A stretch of DNA of 64,000 nucleotides from assembly GCA_026419785.1 (NCBI GenBank), contig JAODTK010005680.1:124001-188000 (forward strand), given 5' to 3'. This document shows positions 1 through 11,490 of the stretch, piece by piece. Position numbers and translations under genes: made by a program. Positions within the stretch are counted from its first letter, which is position 1. Every line of letters begins with the position of its first letter. This stretch comes from Sclerodactyla briareus. Lineage: Eukaryota; Echinodermata; Holothuroidea; Dendrochirotida; Sclerodactylidae. The notes under the pieces were generated by a model that did not search any database, was not told the DNA's origin, and saw only the letters and a list, made by a program, of their open reading frames with translations.

Positions 1-111
1 GACCTGGCCCCAAAGCAGTAGTGATCTTGTACTCATTATGGCACGCACGTACCAAGTATAAGCTTCATCAACTCAGACCTGATCAATTCATCGTGTTTGC
101 AAGTTGTGCGT

Positions 112-146
112 CACACAAACACACACATACACACATACATAAACCC
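112..146. repeat. CA microsatellite of copy 1
   Basis: A short imperfect (CA)n run follows the start landmark of the macro-repeat. The same position holds CA-rich tracts in copy 3 (28858-28945) and copy 4 (44253-44281), so it is part of the ancestral unit. Confidence 0.85.
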
Positions 147-589
147 CATAACTGACATGACTGCATAGATTCCTTTGGGACGATCGTAAAACAATCAGAA
201 AGCCATGTTGCATGACAATGGAGTGTTTCTTGCTATTATAAAAGCGTAAAATTGTGGCACCTCTGTCATTCATCCGGTTACTTTTCATATCCGGATAAAT
301 TCAAAGTTGGCTCAACGTTTAGTTGCTTGTTTTGAACTTGATTTGGAGATTTTTGGCTGATAATGTTAAGGATGATCGTTGGGTGTTTCGTCTTATGAAA
401 GGCGAGAGCAGAAATCCTGGGACAAGATTGACGCGTTCTCAGATCCCAATGAGTATGAATATTCAGCGATAGTCAGGAGATGTCGATGTCATGGTTTTCA
501 ACGAAGACCTTTTATGGTCCTCACTCAGAAGTTGAGATTCGAGGTGATCTTCCTGTGTTACTTGAGTTTGTCTGCACGGTAATAGAAAC

Positions 590-1045
590 AATCATTCAGT
601 TTCCTTGATAAAGAATATTGTTGCCAGACTATTTAGGCCACACGTGAGACCTCACCTCGAGTATTTCGTTCAGGTGTGCAACCCTTACTCTTCGAAGGAT
701 GAACAATTGATTAGAAACGCCCGAGGGGATATGTTAGATTGACTAGCTGTCTGAATGATTCATTGCACGGAGAAAGATTGAGGCGTCTCCCTTTGAACTT
801 CGAGGAAGCCGAGGTGTTAGGGTGACTCAGGTTTGAGTCTTTCTTTCAAAAATCGTTAATTGATTAGGTGTTGACAACGTTCGCTCTTGTAATAGACAGG
901 TGTGAAAATATCCTTATTTTTCCCCATGGATTAGCCGTGAGTGTCCGGTTTTAACATGTTCCAATGTTACATAGGCGTAAATTTTCCCAAACGTTCTCTC
1001 AGTTATCACAGTTGTGGAACGTAGAAGGGTGAGCCACATTTCGAG
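590..1045 (+). pseudogene. LINE reverse transcriptase C-terminal relic, unit copy 1
   Basis: Reading across frameshifts, 600-720 gives LFRPHVRPHLEY followed by QVCNPYSSKDEQLI. This is the end of the palm/thumb region that CR1/L2-like non-LTR reverse transcriptases carry just before their C-terminal tail (LVRPHLEY..VW.P). Further downstream a GERLRRL-like stretch matches the usual YEERL..L position. Equivalent relics lie at 29345, 44695 and 2455. Stops and frameshifts are many, so no product is expected. LINE origin rests on motif recognition; the clade is uncertain. Confidence 0.6.
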
Positions 1046-1094
1046 CAATTTCCCATTTTCGGGCTCCTGCTTTATTTTCGAGGTCTACCATTTC

Positions 1095-1515
1095 ATGCGC
1101 GATCTTCTCTTAGTTCAATCACGTATACTACAAATATGCATAGATGGTATAGAGTATCCGGTTATTGATCTGTTATTTGCAGCTTCTAATGAAGTGTTTC
1201 TCATCACCCAGTTCGTGAATTTGTTAGAATGATCGATTGGATAGCACAGTTGATAGATCGTCGTCTCAACCATCAGGGAGAAATCATTAACGCTCTTAGA
1301 CCAAACAACATCTGCAGGGGGTAATCCAATCATTGGTCACTCTTTGCAAAGAAATACACTACTTCCAATGTTCAATTTGCGAAGTTTACCACGTAGCTTG
1401 ATTGACCCCTAATGGTCCTATTAGTTGTACCAAAAAACAAATTCGAAGTTGTCGGAAGGGAGGCCATCGAAGCCATTTACATTTTTGAAAACCTGAATCA
1501 AATCACCCGAATTGA
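1095..1515 (-). pseudogene. CR1-like LINE 3' end on the minus strand
   Basis: The minus strand reads, with frameshifts, through FEFVFGTTNRT-like sequence (near 1430), then WSKSVNDF (1250-1290). This is the order expected for the last ~100 residues of a CR1-like LINE protein: a GTTNRTRGH-like stretch, then VINDWN.LP..VV.AKSVN.FK. Bases 1400-1510 are nearly identical to 41380-41485, where the upstream RT portion of the same family survives. It lies exactly where copy 1 switches from one part of the macro-repeat to another, so it probably took part in the rearrangement. Confidence 0.68.
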
Positions 1516-1807
1516 CCACAATTTGACAAGAGGTGATTAACACGCAGACGGCAATGTGTTAATCGGAGAGGACCTTGCTGGATGAGTACAAGAACGTGGA
1601 ATCGTACAATCATTTGTTCATTGGCCTGACGCCTAGATGATTCAGGCCACGAAATTTCACGAAGTACTGGAACGACAGGTGCACGGAATTTTTCAGGCGA
1701 GGGCGTAACCACTCGGGGAATGGTCGGGTTCGGGGGAGAGTTGAAAGTGGAACCCATGGCAGACTCTTTGAAAGTCTTTATTTACACGAGTCGACGTATT
1801 CATTTGA

Positions 1808-1838
1808 ATAAATAAATAAATAAATAAATAAATAAATA
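1808..1838. repeat. TAAA microsatellite, copy 1
   Basis: About eight units of (AATA)n. The same position in copy 2 (26590-26650) and copy 3 (38667-38787) also holds this repeat, at very different lengths. Confidence 0.9.
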
Positions 1839-2454
1839 GCTCATTACTGCACTGGATACCCATTTGTTCTGGACCTTCTCCCAAACTTTCAATGTTTTGG
1901 TTCCGCCCTGGTAGTACAGGGTATTAGTCAAAGCTTCGGGCGCCCGCACCTTTACCATTCACAAACTGATGCAAACAAAATGCAAAAGCAATGGGTGTAC
2001 ACACTTTGGAGGTCATGTTCGGGTCGATCTTCAAATTTTCCACTGTCTGCCTTTTTCTTCGGTTTAAGAAATCACGGATATCGGGATTTTATTATTTTCC
2101 CTCACGCGGTGTCATATGCTGTCAAAAGAAATGCGTTGTTGTTGATAGTGTGGTTACAGTGACATTGTGGCCACAATCAATCGATTATATACGCGTACAC
2201 AATCAGTTTTTGTTTTTTGTTTTTTGTATACCACAGGCAACGATATTGTAAACGTTGACATAGACGAGAGAGATTTGTATTAAAGAGGGGTAATCTTTAC
2301 TGAGCTGTACCTTAATAGCTGATAGATAAAGATTTGAACCACACTGAAATGTTGTATGGGTTTCAACGGAGACTTTTTCCGGTCCTCACTCAGAAGTTGA
2401 GATTCGAAGTGATCGTCCTGTGCTACTTGGACTGTCTGTCACGTGATAGACAAT

Positions 2455-2690
2455 CATTAAGTTTCCTGATAAAGAATATTGTTGTCAGACTATTAAGGCC
2501 ACTCGTGAGACCTCACCTTCAGTATCCCGCTTTCTAGGTGTGCAACCCTTACTCTTCGAAGGATGAACAATTGATTAGAAACGCCCGAGGGATATGTTAG
2601 AGGCATAAGCTGCTGACGGTCATGCATGGGGAAAGATTGAGGCGTCTCGATTCGACTTCGATGAAGCCGAGGTGTCAGGGTGACTTAGTT
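2455..2690 (+). pseudogene. Second copy of the unit's LINE relic
   Basis: This repeats 590-830 within copy 1: LRPLVRPHLQY is readable, followed by the same CNPYSSKDEQLI stretch after a short insertion (CTTTCTAGG) also present in copy 4 at 44786. It was brought in by the rearrangement that joins 38510-39430-like sequence to 44605-like sequence at 2346. Confidence 0.55.
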
Positions 2691-2819
2691 CGAATTTTTC
2701 TCTCAAATCGTTAATTGATTAGGTGTTGACAACGTTTGCTCTTGTAAATATTATGGTGGTGAGATATATCCCTATTTTTCCCATAGGTTATCCGTGAATG
2801 CTGCATGGGGTTTAACCAT

Positions 2820-3840
2820 TAGGTTTTTCGATTCCTTGACAGTCCGAGGATCTTGCATCATACAGTGTGTGGTGTATGTGTGTCTGTGTACGCTGGCTTG
2901 TAAACGCATAAACTCGACCCCACCTAGATGGAGAGCTCAGACTTTGTATGTGTTTTCCCCAGGATAAGTACATGGACCCTATTGTTTTGGGGTCAGGTCA
3001 GAGGTCATATGAGGTCAACAGAGGTCAAAGTCTGAAAAACCTTGTAAACACGCTAAGTCCAGAATGGTCGGTCTTATCAAGTTGAAATTTAGTGTATAGC
3101 TTTCGTTTGGAGAGTACAGGAACCCTATTGTTTTTGGTTCAGGTCAGGGTGAATTTTGATCAAAAATGGAAAATTGTGAAAGTCAATATTTTGGCCAATT
3201 TTGGCTGTAAACACGATAACTCAATCCCACCTGGATGGATGATTTTGAAGTTATTCTTGGTATGGTGTGTTCACCATTGGATTGACGAGTACTGGAAACC
3301 TATTGTTTTGGGGTCAGGGAGAGGTCACATGGGGTCAACAGGGTCAAGATTCTTGTAAACACGATAATTCTAGAATGGTTGGTCTTATCGAGTTGAAATT
3401 TAGTGTATAGCTTTCGTTTGGAGAGTACAGGAACCCTATTGTTTTTGGTTCAGGTCAGGGTGAATTTTGATCAAAAATGGAAAATTGTGAAAAGTCAATA
3501 TTTTGGCCAATTTTTTGACTTTAAACCCCCTGATAACTTACCTCACCCGGATGGATGAAGCTCATGGCTTGGTATTTGATTTCACCCTGATGATACATGA
3601 ACCCTATTGTTTTGGGGTCAGGTCAGAGTTCATTTGAGGTCACCAGAGGTCAGAGTCTGAAAACCTTGAAATTTAGTGTGTAGCTTCCTTATCAATATAT
3701 AGAGTATAGAAGCCCCATTGGTGTTGAGAAATTTGTCAGACGTTATGAGCTGGTTCAATCTCCCATTTGTCCATGTGTCTGGCTATAGGTTGTCAGAAAA
3801 ATGAAATCAGGAATCACTAAGCCTTTTGGCTTCCTGGATT
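2820..3840 (+). repeat. GGTCA satellite with ~312-bp higher-order unit
   Basis: The phrase CCCTATTGTTTT recurs near 2976, 3122, 3298, 3434 and 3601. Two monomer types alternate: one continues GGGGTCAGGTCAGAGGTCA, the other TTGGTTCAGGTCAGGGTG. The pair repeats every 303-322 bp. Adjacent monomers share TGTAAACACGATAA. Copy 4 has no such block at this point (45085-45100), so it was gained in copy 1. The reverse complement of related monomers forms the edge of the macro-repeat at 28075, 40820 and 43255. Confidence 0.85.
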
Positions 3841-4389
3841 CTTAAGGGCCGAACAGGTTCCAATGTTACACAAGCATAAATCATACACAAAACGTTTTCC
3901 CTCAGTTTTCACTTTTGTGGTATACGTAGAGAGGTGAGCCACATTTTCGGGAAATTCTTAATTTTTTTCTGATTTTCAGATTTTTTTAATATTAAACGCC
4001 GCAAACAGTTTTATAATCTATTCTGCTGACATCAGGACCACATATAATTTAGGAATATAACATCTCTATCAATACAGCCGTTGGCATGCCCGATTCAAGT
4101 ACAACTTATATTGACGCATGTGTACAAAGTTTTTCGGGGGATGCCTCCACACTTGTGGTAGTCTTGTGGCAACGCTTCACCAGACTTTCTCCGAACTTTC
4201 ATCCCAAAATAGCCTTACTGTGTAGTGTGATTCTTTAGTGAAGTCTGTTATTCGAGTGTCCAGAAACTCGCATATACGTTTTGATTTTCGTCCTTGTGTA
4301 TTGAAACATGTCCATCACTTCCGTGAACTTTTGTTCATTTTATTCTTTGATTTGGGCAAATCAACTTTTTTTTTGTGATAGAGGCCTCA

Positions 4390-4545
4390 TCTGTTCATGC
4401 TTCACTCCTGATTTTCTTCTCTTCTTCGTTGTGAAGCGCTTCGAGGCATTGCAGTGAGCGCTATATAGGCACCACTTTATTATCATTTATTATTATTATT
4501 ATCATTATCATTATTCTGTACTATCAATAATTATTATCATGTACT
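4390..4545 (+). mobile_element. LINE 3' tail with TTATTATC repeat
   Basis: The stretch CTCATCTGTTCATGCTTCAC, then GTGAAGCGCTTCGAGGCA, then GCGCTATATAGGCACCACTT leads into an imperfect (TTA)n. This is the typical 3' end of a non-LTR retrotransposon or of a SINE that shares its tail. Copies 3 and 4 retain more coding sequence upstream (30475, 45830). Confidence 0.6.
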
Positions 4546-4559
4546 ACTTACCTGAATAG

Positions 4560-5330
4560 TCATTCTGAGTGAGGATATGACCCAAATATCGTGGGTGGAT
4601 TCATTCATCTTGATCCCTTGACATGGCGGCGTGAGCTAGATATTTTGTTCACATGATCGACGCCTAAATGATTTATGCCACCATGCTCTGATCATCTAAC
4701 CATAGAACTCCATGAGGGGAGCCTCGACTATCTGAATATATCACCATGATCACCATGCCCTTCAATGGCTTACGTTTTGAAGAGACCGAAAGTTCTAGGC
4801 ACAGTGATATAATTCACGCTGTGATATGCCCGGGGCTTATTTGGCATATTGGGTCCCACAGCGAGCAGGTGAGCAGGAAGCTCCTGCGTTTATATAGGCA
4901 GAGTAAACTTTATCAACACCATTCGGGCGAAAGTAATTTCCCGCGAGAAGTGCGTCGAAGAGGATATAATATAACAGCAACATTGCTCATAAGAAACACC
5001 ATTTGCGGGTCTCTTGTCTATGATTCACTGTTTTCCAATGCATAAATGCATAGAATGTAAATTCAAAGACTATATTTACGTCAACGTGCGCCCCGGGTAT
5101 TTTTTTCTATCGACTTTTGGCGCACATTGGCAATAGGCCAAGACTCAAAGGACTCGAAGTAGGTAACTAGAATTCTCCACGGAGCGTGCAGAATTATTTA
5201 CAGCTAATTCCAGGGCATCGGATGGAAATTTCATGCCCAGACTCACAAATGTATGTTCTTACGCAATTGAAATAGTATTCGTACGAGGAAGGCGTTTTGA
5301 TGGGGAGGGGGTAATGGTTAATGTAAGGTT
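4560..5330 (+). other. Conserved non-coding block of the unit
   Basis: This block is preserved in copy 3 (32510-33305) and copy 4 (46345-47140). The best-kept stretches are CTTGACATGGCGGCGTGAG, GCGAAAGTAATTTCCCGCG and TTTTTTCTATCGACTTTTGG. In copy 1 a 99-codon open frame crosses it (4746-5045), but the frame is not kept in the other copies, so I do not call a gene. It resembles no family I recognise. Confidence 0.6.
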
Positions 5331-5333
5331 AAT

Positions 5334-5380
5334 CTATTATCTATCTATCTATCTATCATCTATCTATCTATCTATCTATC

Positions 5381-5415
<35 letters not shown>

Positions 5416-5449
5416 CTATCTATCTATCTATCATCTATCTATCTATCCA
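5334..5449. repeat. CTAT microsatellite, copy 1
   Basis: An interrupted (CTAT)n tract of about 115 bp. The matching tract in copy 3 is 33306-33424. Copy 4 lost it with a ~600-bp deletion. Confidence 0.95.
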
Positions 5450-6519
5450 GTATGTAACATCTGCGTTTTGGGCAAATGTTTTTCTTCGCGACGGATGCTA
5501 ACCATACTTGGGAACAATGTTTACTGGTCCATGAGACTATCTTTGATATCAAGATTTAGGTCAAAGATGATTAAAGGGGTAAAATGGGTCATTATGTTAA
5601 AAACTGCAAATTGCTGCTTCCGAGTTCTACAGACAAGGTTGTAATTACCATAGTATTTGGTCATTGTTGAACTAGTGGCATACCTAGGGGGTTCAGGGAT
5701 TCCATTGAATCAAGGGTCATCGAAGGGGCATAATGAACTATCATGTAAAAACTGTTATTTGTGTGGTTCGAGCTACATGTTGATGTACACTGCATGACGC
5801 TGTTTGCTATTTTGTACTTCATTACCTGGAGAGAAGCTGCGAATCCGCCAGAAACGTACGTTATCAAACATGTATTCAAAGGACGTGTTTGTTTTAATTT
5901 GTTTTTGTTTTTATTCGGTTTATTCCATTCTCAGCACATTGGATTTTGAAAGTCCCCAGCTGAGTTCAGCCCGACAGTGTTGCTGCTGCATGCAATGCTA
6001 CGAAACACTGCCACATTCACACAGGCTAAATGCGGCTATTGATTTTCATTTCATATTTACGAAAACGAACGTTCGTTTCAGAAGAGAAAATACAGTAAGT
6101 CTAGGCGAAAAGACCATAAAAATGCAGCATCTCATGCATATTGGCGTAATTTGTCCTTTTTTTTATTAGGAAGAATACCCGTAGAATTCATTCGCGGTGT
6201 TACGCATCCTCATACGTGTTGGTACAACTCGCTTTTTCCGCCTATTCAGTAATGGTTTACTTTCATCTAGAATTGTTTTGCCTCTGTTGAGTCGATATAT
6301 ATCTTTTCAAACTGACTGAGACATCTTCAGTAACTGGCCTCATCTCAGTTCACCTGGATTCGCGGTTCTTCACATGCGTTACCGCAGAACCGCACCCGCC
6401 CCAGACCCCCAGCCAAACATTCCCAGCGCATACGCAAGCAATGGACCCAGCCCAAGTCCTGTCCGACATATAAATATATGCTGACCGTTTGGCTTGCGAC
6501 AGTCGCAGTCATAATAACG

Positions 6520-6571
6520 GTCTCCGAGTGACTGCAAGGTGTGAGGCGATGACCTGGAGACTGTAGTCACT
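6520..6571 (+). other. Pseudoknot-capable block, copy 1
   Basis: GTCTCC (6520-6525) can pair with GGAGAC (6556-6561), and AGTGACT (6527-6533) with AGTCACT (6565-6571). The pairings interleave, as in an H-type pseudoknot. The block is among the best conserved parts of the unit and recurs at 34448-34499 and 47679-47730; in copy 4 the last base of the second stem is changed. I see no sign of what it does; transcription is unproven. Confidence 0.35.
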
Positions 6572-7369
6572 GCCAAGGGTCAAATGTCCGCAAACCCAGC
6601 GAACTGCGGCTGCAAGGTTTTGGGAATTTTGAAATGTTCAGGAATTTCCTCGCGCCCAGATAGATTTGTTGGTGCAAATACTTGTTAGACATGTGCATTT
6701 GGGTACCGGGAATACCTCAACGGAAGTATACCTTTAGGCTATGCGTGGTCCAGTTTTTTTTTTTTTTTGTGACTCTCGGGGGGCAACCACACAGAACATT
6801 TGAAACGAAACGTATCCCTGTTCTTCCTCTGTTGGCATCCAAAACATACGTTCTCTGCTTGCAAATGCTTGCAGTCTATGGCAAAACTGACTGTAAGCTC
6901 ACAAGATTCCGCAAGTGATGACTGCAAGAGGCGACCGTAAGCATATTACCGCGTTGCACGGGGAGCAATATCGTGCTGTGTTTCCCTGGGTGCCTGAAGT
7001 TTATGTTAATTTTATTGTGACGTCTTTTACTAGGCTAATTTAAAAATGAACATCATACGTTTGAGGCAAATTGCGTTTTTTTTCGCGTATATACCCAATA
7101 TTTGCTAGGTGACTTGGTAATAATTGACAAGTTATCTCGGAAACCATGCCCTCTGAATAGAGAATCACCAAAGAAACTCCAGCATGAGTGAGAGTCAATT
7201 GTATTGATCACGGAATTATGATTTTTCGTCAAGAGAGTTTAATAGTGGTGGATGCAAACTACGTGCTAATAGTTGAACCCCTAATCGCTTTTAGAGATAG
7301 GTTGATCACGTCGTATCCTCTTACAAAGTAATAGTCTATACGGACGGATGTTGGACTTGACAAACGCTA

Positions 7370-8170
7370 TCAGCCGTACTTTATAAGCCCCCAGGTTAGT
7401 ATGAGCCACGCACACCCGTTTACGAGGTATTTGATTGCTATCCGACCGAGGCTAACGACCTCTATCTTCGAGCGCAACAGCATTATTTGTCAAAATGCAT
7501 CTCTGCTGTATAGTGCGTGGCGATTGATTATGATGAATCTGTACCGAACGCGCCTCAAGCCGTCAAAACGGGTCTCGATGTTTTATACTGTATTCCATCA
7601 GAACTAACATTCTGATGGGGTCTCGTGAGGTGATTAATTCCGACTGAAGCAAACACTTGTATCTACCTTAGCCGCGCATTATGGTCGGTGAAGATGTAAT
7701 CAGTTAGCCGGAGCCGTATGCATGCTCTACTACGAAGCCGAGGTGATTGAATTCGAAAGTAAATATCCCTACTTCGAAATCCATTAGCTAATTCGCATGT
7801 AGTAGCCCGTCATCCGTTTGTTTGAGACGTTCCTCTAAGATTATTGACTCCTACGTATAAGCTAAGACTTAACGAAGCGGATTCCGCTACGTCTCTCTAG
7901 ATTAGTAAGTATTCGGTGAGTATTTACTCCGACGGTCCGACCTAGGTTAACGACCGTATCCTGGAAGCCAACAAAGCAAACAACGGACTTGCTCCAACAA
8001 GTAGTCCGAAGTGATCGATGGTGAGTTTATAATGACTGTGCCTATACGATGAATCAAAATGCGGTATTCTATGTCTCGGTGTTTCAAACCGAACTAGCTG
8101 AGGTGAGTGGTTTTGTAAGAAGCTATCGAGGTTGTTTTGAAGAAATGTTCATAATGGATAGGATGCATAA
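7370..8170 (+). repeat. Module M1, copy 1 (cryptic 80-120 bp repeats)
   Basis: Variants of a GACTGAGGCTAACGACTGTACC motif recur through the module: CCGAGGCTAACGACC near 7446, CCGACTGAAGCAAACAC near 7638, GACCTAGGTTAACGACCGTA near 7938, and CGAAGTGATCGATGG near 8009. The same order of words, including GTACCGAACGCGCCTC, occurs in module M2 (39460-40330). M1 and M2 are therefore old duplicates. A 68-codon frame here is not conserved as protein. Confidence 0.6.
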
Positions 8171-9679
8171 TACGATTTCCCTCTGCTAGCTATAACTTAC
8201 AAACAAATAAACAACGAATGGCAATCCCTGGGAGTTGCAAATAGTGAGAAATTATCAGAATATGACTGGAAAACGCCCCCTTCATCGTCAAATCCCTGTT
8301 TGTAGTTAATTCAGCATAATCGCTCGGGATTCATTATGTTCTGATAGGTTTTTACCGCGTTTCAAAATTTGAAACTATTCGGGTCTGCCGATCTCCCCCC
8401 CACCCCTTAAAAGGTAAAAAACAAAGTTCGGGCAAATACGTTTTCCCCCTTTGCAGCTGACTCTTGGTAATCTTTGCCTAATTGCATGATCAAATTGTAA
8501 CTTGTTCTTTTCCTCAGAGTTGCAGAATCTCAATGGCATCTCCGAAATATGACATCATACGTAATTTTATCTCCAAATATCTCCCGAGTTACAAACAGTG
8601 AATTATCAAAATGGGATTGAAAGAGTAAACGGTTCCTCCCCACCCCCAAAGAGGGGGGGTAAAAAGGGTTCTATTCGCATTCTCTAAAGTGTTTGAAAAA
8701 TACGTCAAGTTCTTGCCAAAAAAATCGGGTTCTCCCTTTGAAGCCGACATTCTCGATAATTTTTGCCTGATTGCATGGTCCAAAGTTGTAGTGGTGCGAT
8801 TGTTTTAGTGATACAGAATTGTTAATCCAGCCATTCGAACCCGCAAATATCTTGGGAATATTGAAATTTATAAAATTGATTATTTTCCAATTCTTCCAAT
8901 TATTCTCCAGAAATGGTAGCCCCCATCCTAATTTTCCACACATTGATAGGCTAAGGTTTTGCCAACATTTGAAGTGGAATATGTGTTTTGGTCTGTGGAA
9001 ATTCGACAGTTCTGCCTATCCTATCTGAAAGCACAGAACACAGAATGTTGCAGACAGCAAAACGTGCGCGCACACCACAGCCAAACATGGAACACTTTCG
9101 CGGGTGCACCGTGTGCTGGACCTCTCAGCCCTATGAGTAACCTACTGTCACCCTCAGGATAGTTCTTAACCACACAATTGTTACCATAACAACATTGGCT
9201 TGGCCCAGTTTATGTAAATATATCTGTATACTTTTATTGGTAACATTAACTCTTTCCTTTCCGATGAGCCTGACTATAGCTACCTACTAAAGCAGACGAT
9301 GAGGACCGTTTTCTGAAATAAAGGGGTTACTTTCTGAACTGTATACTATGGTCGTATATTCCTACATTTGTTTAGCATTGAGGCAAATCACGATTTGGGT
9401 AGAGCGTCACCCTGCGCAGAAGAGGAATGATCTGATACGAGGTGGACAGTGTCCAACGCCTGTTTCAATAGGCTGGACTATAGCCTGCTGAAAGCAGGAC
9501 GAGATGAGGCAGCGTTCCTAAGTGGGGGTATCACTCTTTATATATATCATAGTCGAATATACCAAAATGAGTGAATGAGCTGTACGAGGTGAACGAAGTC
9601 AATCGCCCTTCGCACAGGCGAGACCATGGTCCAATAATACCAACTATTAGTCTTGAGCTGGTACGTAGGTAAAGTCAAC

Positions 9680-9695
9680 GCCTGTTTCAACAGGC
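9680..9695 (+). other. GCCTGTT hairpin, copy 1
   Basis: GCCTGTTTCAACAGGC is a 7-bp stem with a 2-base loop, followed at once by TACGCCTGAC. Related sequences sit at the same unit position near 25960, 37315 and 58470, where the stem is partly eroded. A weaker relative occurs near 9455 (ACGCCTGTTTCAATAGGC). Confidence 0.4.
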
Positions 9696-10221
9696 TACGC
9701 CTGACAGAGGTTTACAACGCTGTGACCAATGTGGCTAGTGAAATACATGTTCTGATTATCGATCCATCTTCCATCAACCTTTGTAGATGTATGCTATGTC
9801 TGCTCGGCGGCCACATGTCAGGGAGTACCGTATTCCAGCGTCTTATACTTCGTCCCAAAACCATGCTTTCATGTGACTTCCAAGGGTCCCGAAACTGCGT
9901 GTCCCGAATCCATTGCGGACTTATAGCCGTGGCAAAGCTATCCTACTTCCTTACTGGCGTGGGCATTAGGTAATCCCCTCGAGCTAATTAATAATTTAGA
10001 GAGGCAATGGCGGCTGATGCTTGTAACTATTTGAAGAGAAAATTTGTCCCGTACTGGGAGCCACCTAGCTGGAACAAGCATTGCACCACACGCTACGTAC
10101 TGTTCTCAACTTTAGATTGCGGAAAGGTGCGAAACAAATTGGGTAGAGCAACCTGAATGTACGGTGGCCAGTATGTGTGCATGTGGCATCACCACCATGG
10201 AGTGCATCGCCTTCCAACACG

Positions 10222-11120
10222 GCCAGGGGACTTTTGGCTTCTAGTCTAGAGTAGGGTGACGAATGCCGAATCGGTGTTACATCCGTCGCACGTGGACATA
10301 GCTAGTTTAACAAACATACCCTTTTTTATTCCCGTGCGAAGACAAAAGGAATCTTGCCGTCACGCACCGTGCGTATGCTTGTGTTTGTGTGTGTGTGTGT
10401 TGTGTGTGTGGTGTGTGTGTTGTGTGTGTGTGTGGTGTGACACCCGCTGTCGCACGATATCTAACGAACGCAATAGCTATCAACTCAAATTCGGTCTAAT
10501 GTGGGTTTCACATATAAGAGGAATGAACCCCTGTTGTTCTTGGTGTCATTTCAAGATCATTCAAGGTCCCCAGAGGGAGGGAAAACTTAGAAGCTGTTAG
10601 CACGATATTAACGGAACAAGCATGTATCAGTTCAAATTAGTATAGGAAAATCCTTACATATCTGGCAACGAAACATTTTAGAGGGATCTCGGTAGGAAAG
10701 TTTTGTTTTGGCCGGGAGAACTACATCTGGTGACCTACTTTGACCTCATTTGACCTTCGACTCGTTGGACCTTTTGACCTGTGACATTGGTGCTAATTTT
10801 TTGTGATGACCATATTAGTCTTGGTAGAAAAAAACCATTAAAGTGAATTAGACTATGTAATACATCACTCCGATCACGAGCATCTCAAGGAACGACATGT
10901 GGAAAGGTCAAGCAGCCTAAAACACTGGAATGTTGTTAAATTTGACATCTGACATTGTTTGTGGATGTAAATTTCTGTTCGTCTAGGCGAACTGCATGTG
11001 GTTTCGCTCTGCATGGGAACCTACATGTAGTTGCGATATGAATATTCCGTGTTGGCACTGCCATCAGTAAAGTGATGGAATTTCGTCGCGGCCATCATGG
11101 AGGTTTTGTAGGTGCCTGAA
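10222..11120. other. Non-unit block with TG repeat and TGACCT-rich monomers
   Basis: Unit homology to copy 4 stops near 10221. The block contains an interrupted (TG)n at 10382-10437. Two related ~145-bp monomers begin near CGCACGATATCTAACG (10450) and AGCACGATATTAACGG (10598). A TGACCT-rich stretch at 10730-10790 suggests the same broad satellite family as 2820-3840. I see no gene. Confidence 0.55.
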
Positions 11121-11490
11121 TAATAGATTATTAGGCAAGTGTAGTTGGGGGTACCGGGAATAGCTCACTGGAGTAGTACCTTTAGGCCATTGCGTGGTTC
11201 CAACTTTTGTTAGTGCTTTCTCGGAGGCAACCACACAGAACCTTTGAAATGAAACTTATCCCTGTTCGTCCTCTGTTGCGTATTTTGACTATTTTTTCCC
11301 CAGTGTGCATCCGGCCAAAACACGTTCTCTGTCACAAATGCTTGCAGTCTATGGCAAAAACTGACTGTAAGCGCACAGGATTCCGCAAGCGATTACTGCA
11401 AGAGGCGACTGTAAGCATATCACCACATTGCACAGGAGCAAATACGTCTGTGTTTTCCTGGTGCCTGAAGTTCGAGTTTGGAAGACAACT
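11121..11490 (+). repeat. Stray fragment of the macro-repeat
   Basis: This stretch matches 47826-48185 and 6650-7000, including GGGTACCGGGAATAGCTCA, AACCACACAGAACC and GACTGCAAGAGGCGAC words. It lies inside non-unit DNA, about 900 bp beyond the end of copy 1. It is either a dispersed copy or debris of the event that broke copy 1. Confidence 0.75.

Larger units (their letters stand above)
1..10221 (+). repeat. Macro-repeat copy 1 (rearranged, 3' truncated)
   Basis: This block matches copies 2-4 in the same order and on the same strand. It begins with GACCTGGCCCC at base 1, the landmark that recurs near 28762 and 44138. The block is not a simple copy. Bases 1-1090 follow the start of the unit, 1095-1515 is a minus-strand LINE tail, 1620-2345 corresponds to the part of the unit seen at 38510-39430, and at 2346 the sequence jumps back to the part seen at 44605. 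A GGTCA satellite is inserted at 2820-3840. From 3850 to 10221 it follows the unit again. Identity to the other copies is high by eye but was not computed. It stops near 10221, where copy 4 continues as unit sequence. Confidence 0.85.

Noticed and set aside
4746-5045. 99-codon frame in the conserved block as a protein shared by the macro-repeat copies
   Set aside because: The DNA is conserved in copies 3 and 4 but the reading frame is broken at different places, and no codon-position bias in substitutions is apparent by eye.
9450-9700. GCCTGTT..AACAGGC hairpins as a CRISPR-like or integron-like array
   Set aside because: Only two irregular copies per unit, no regular spacers, and an animal genome context.
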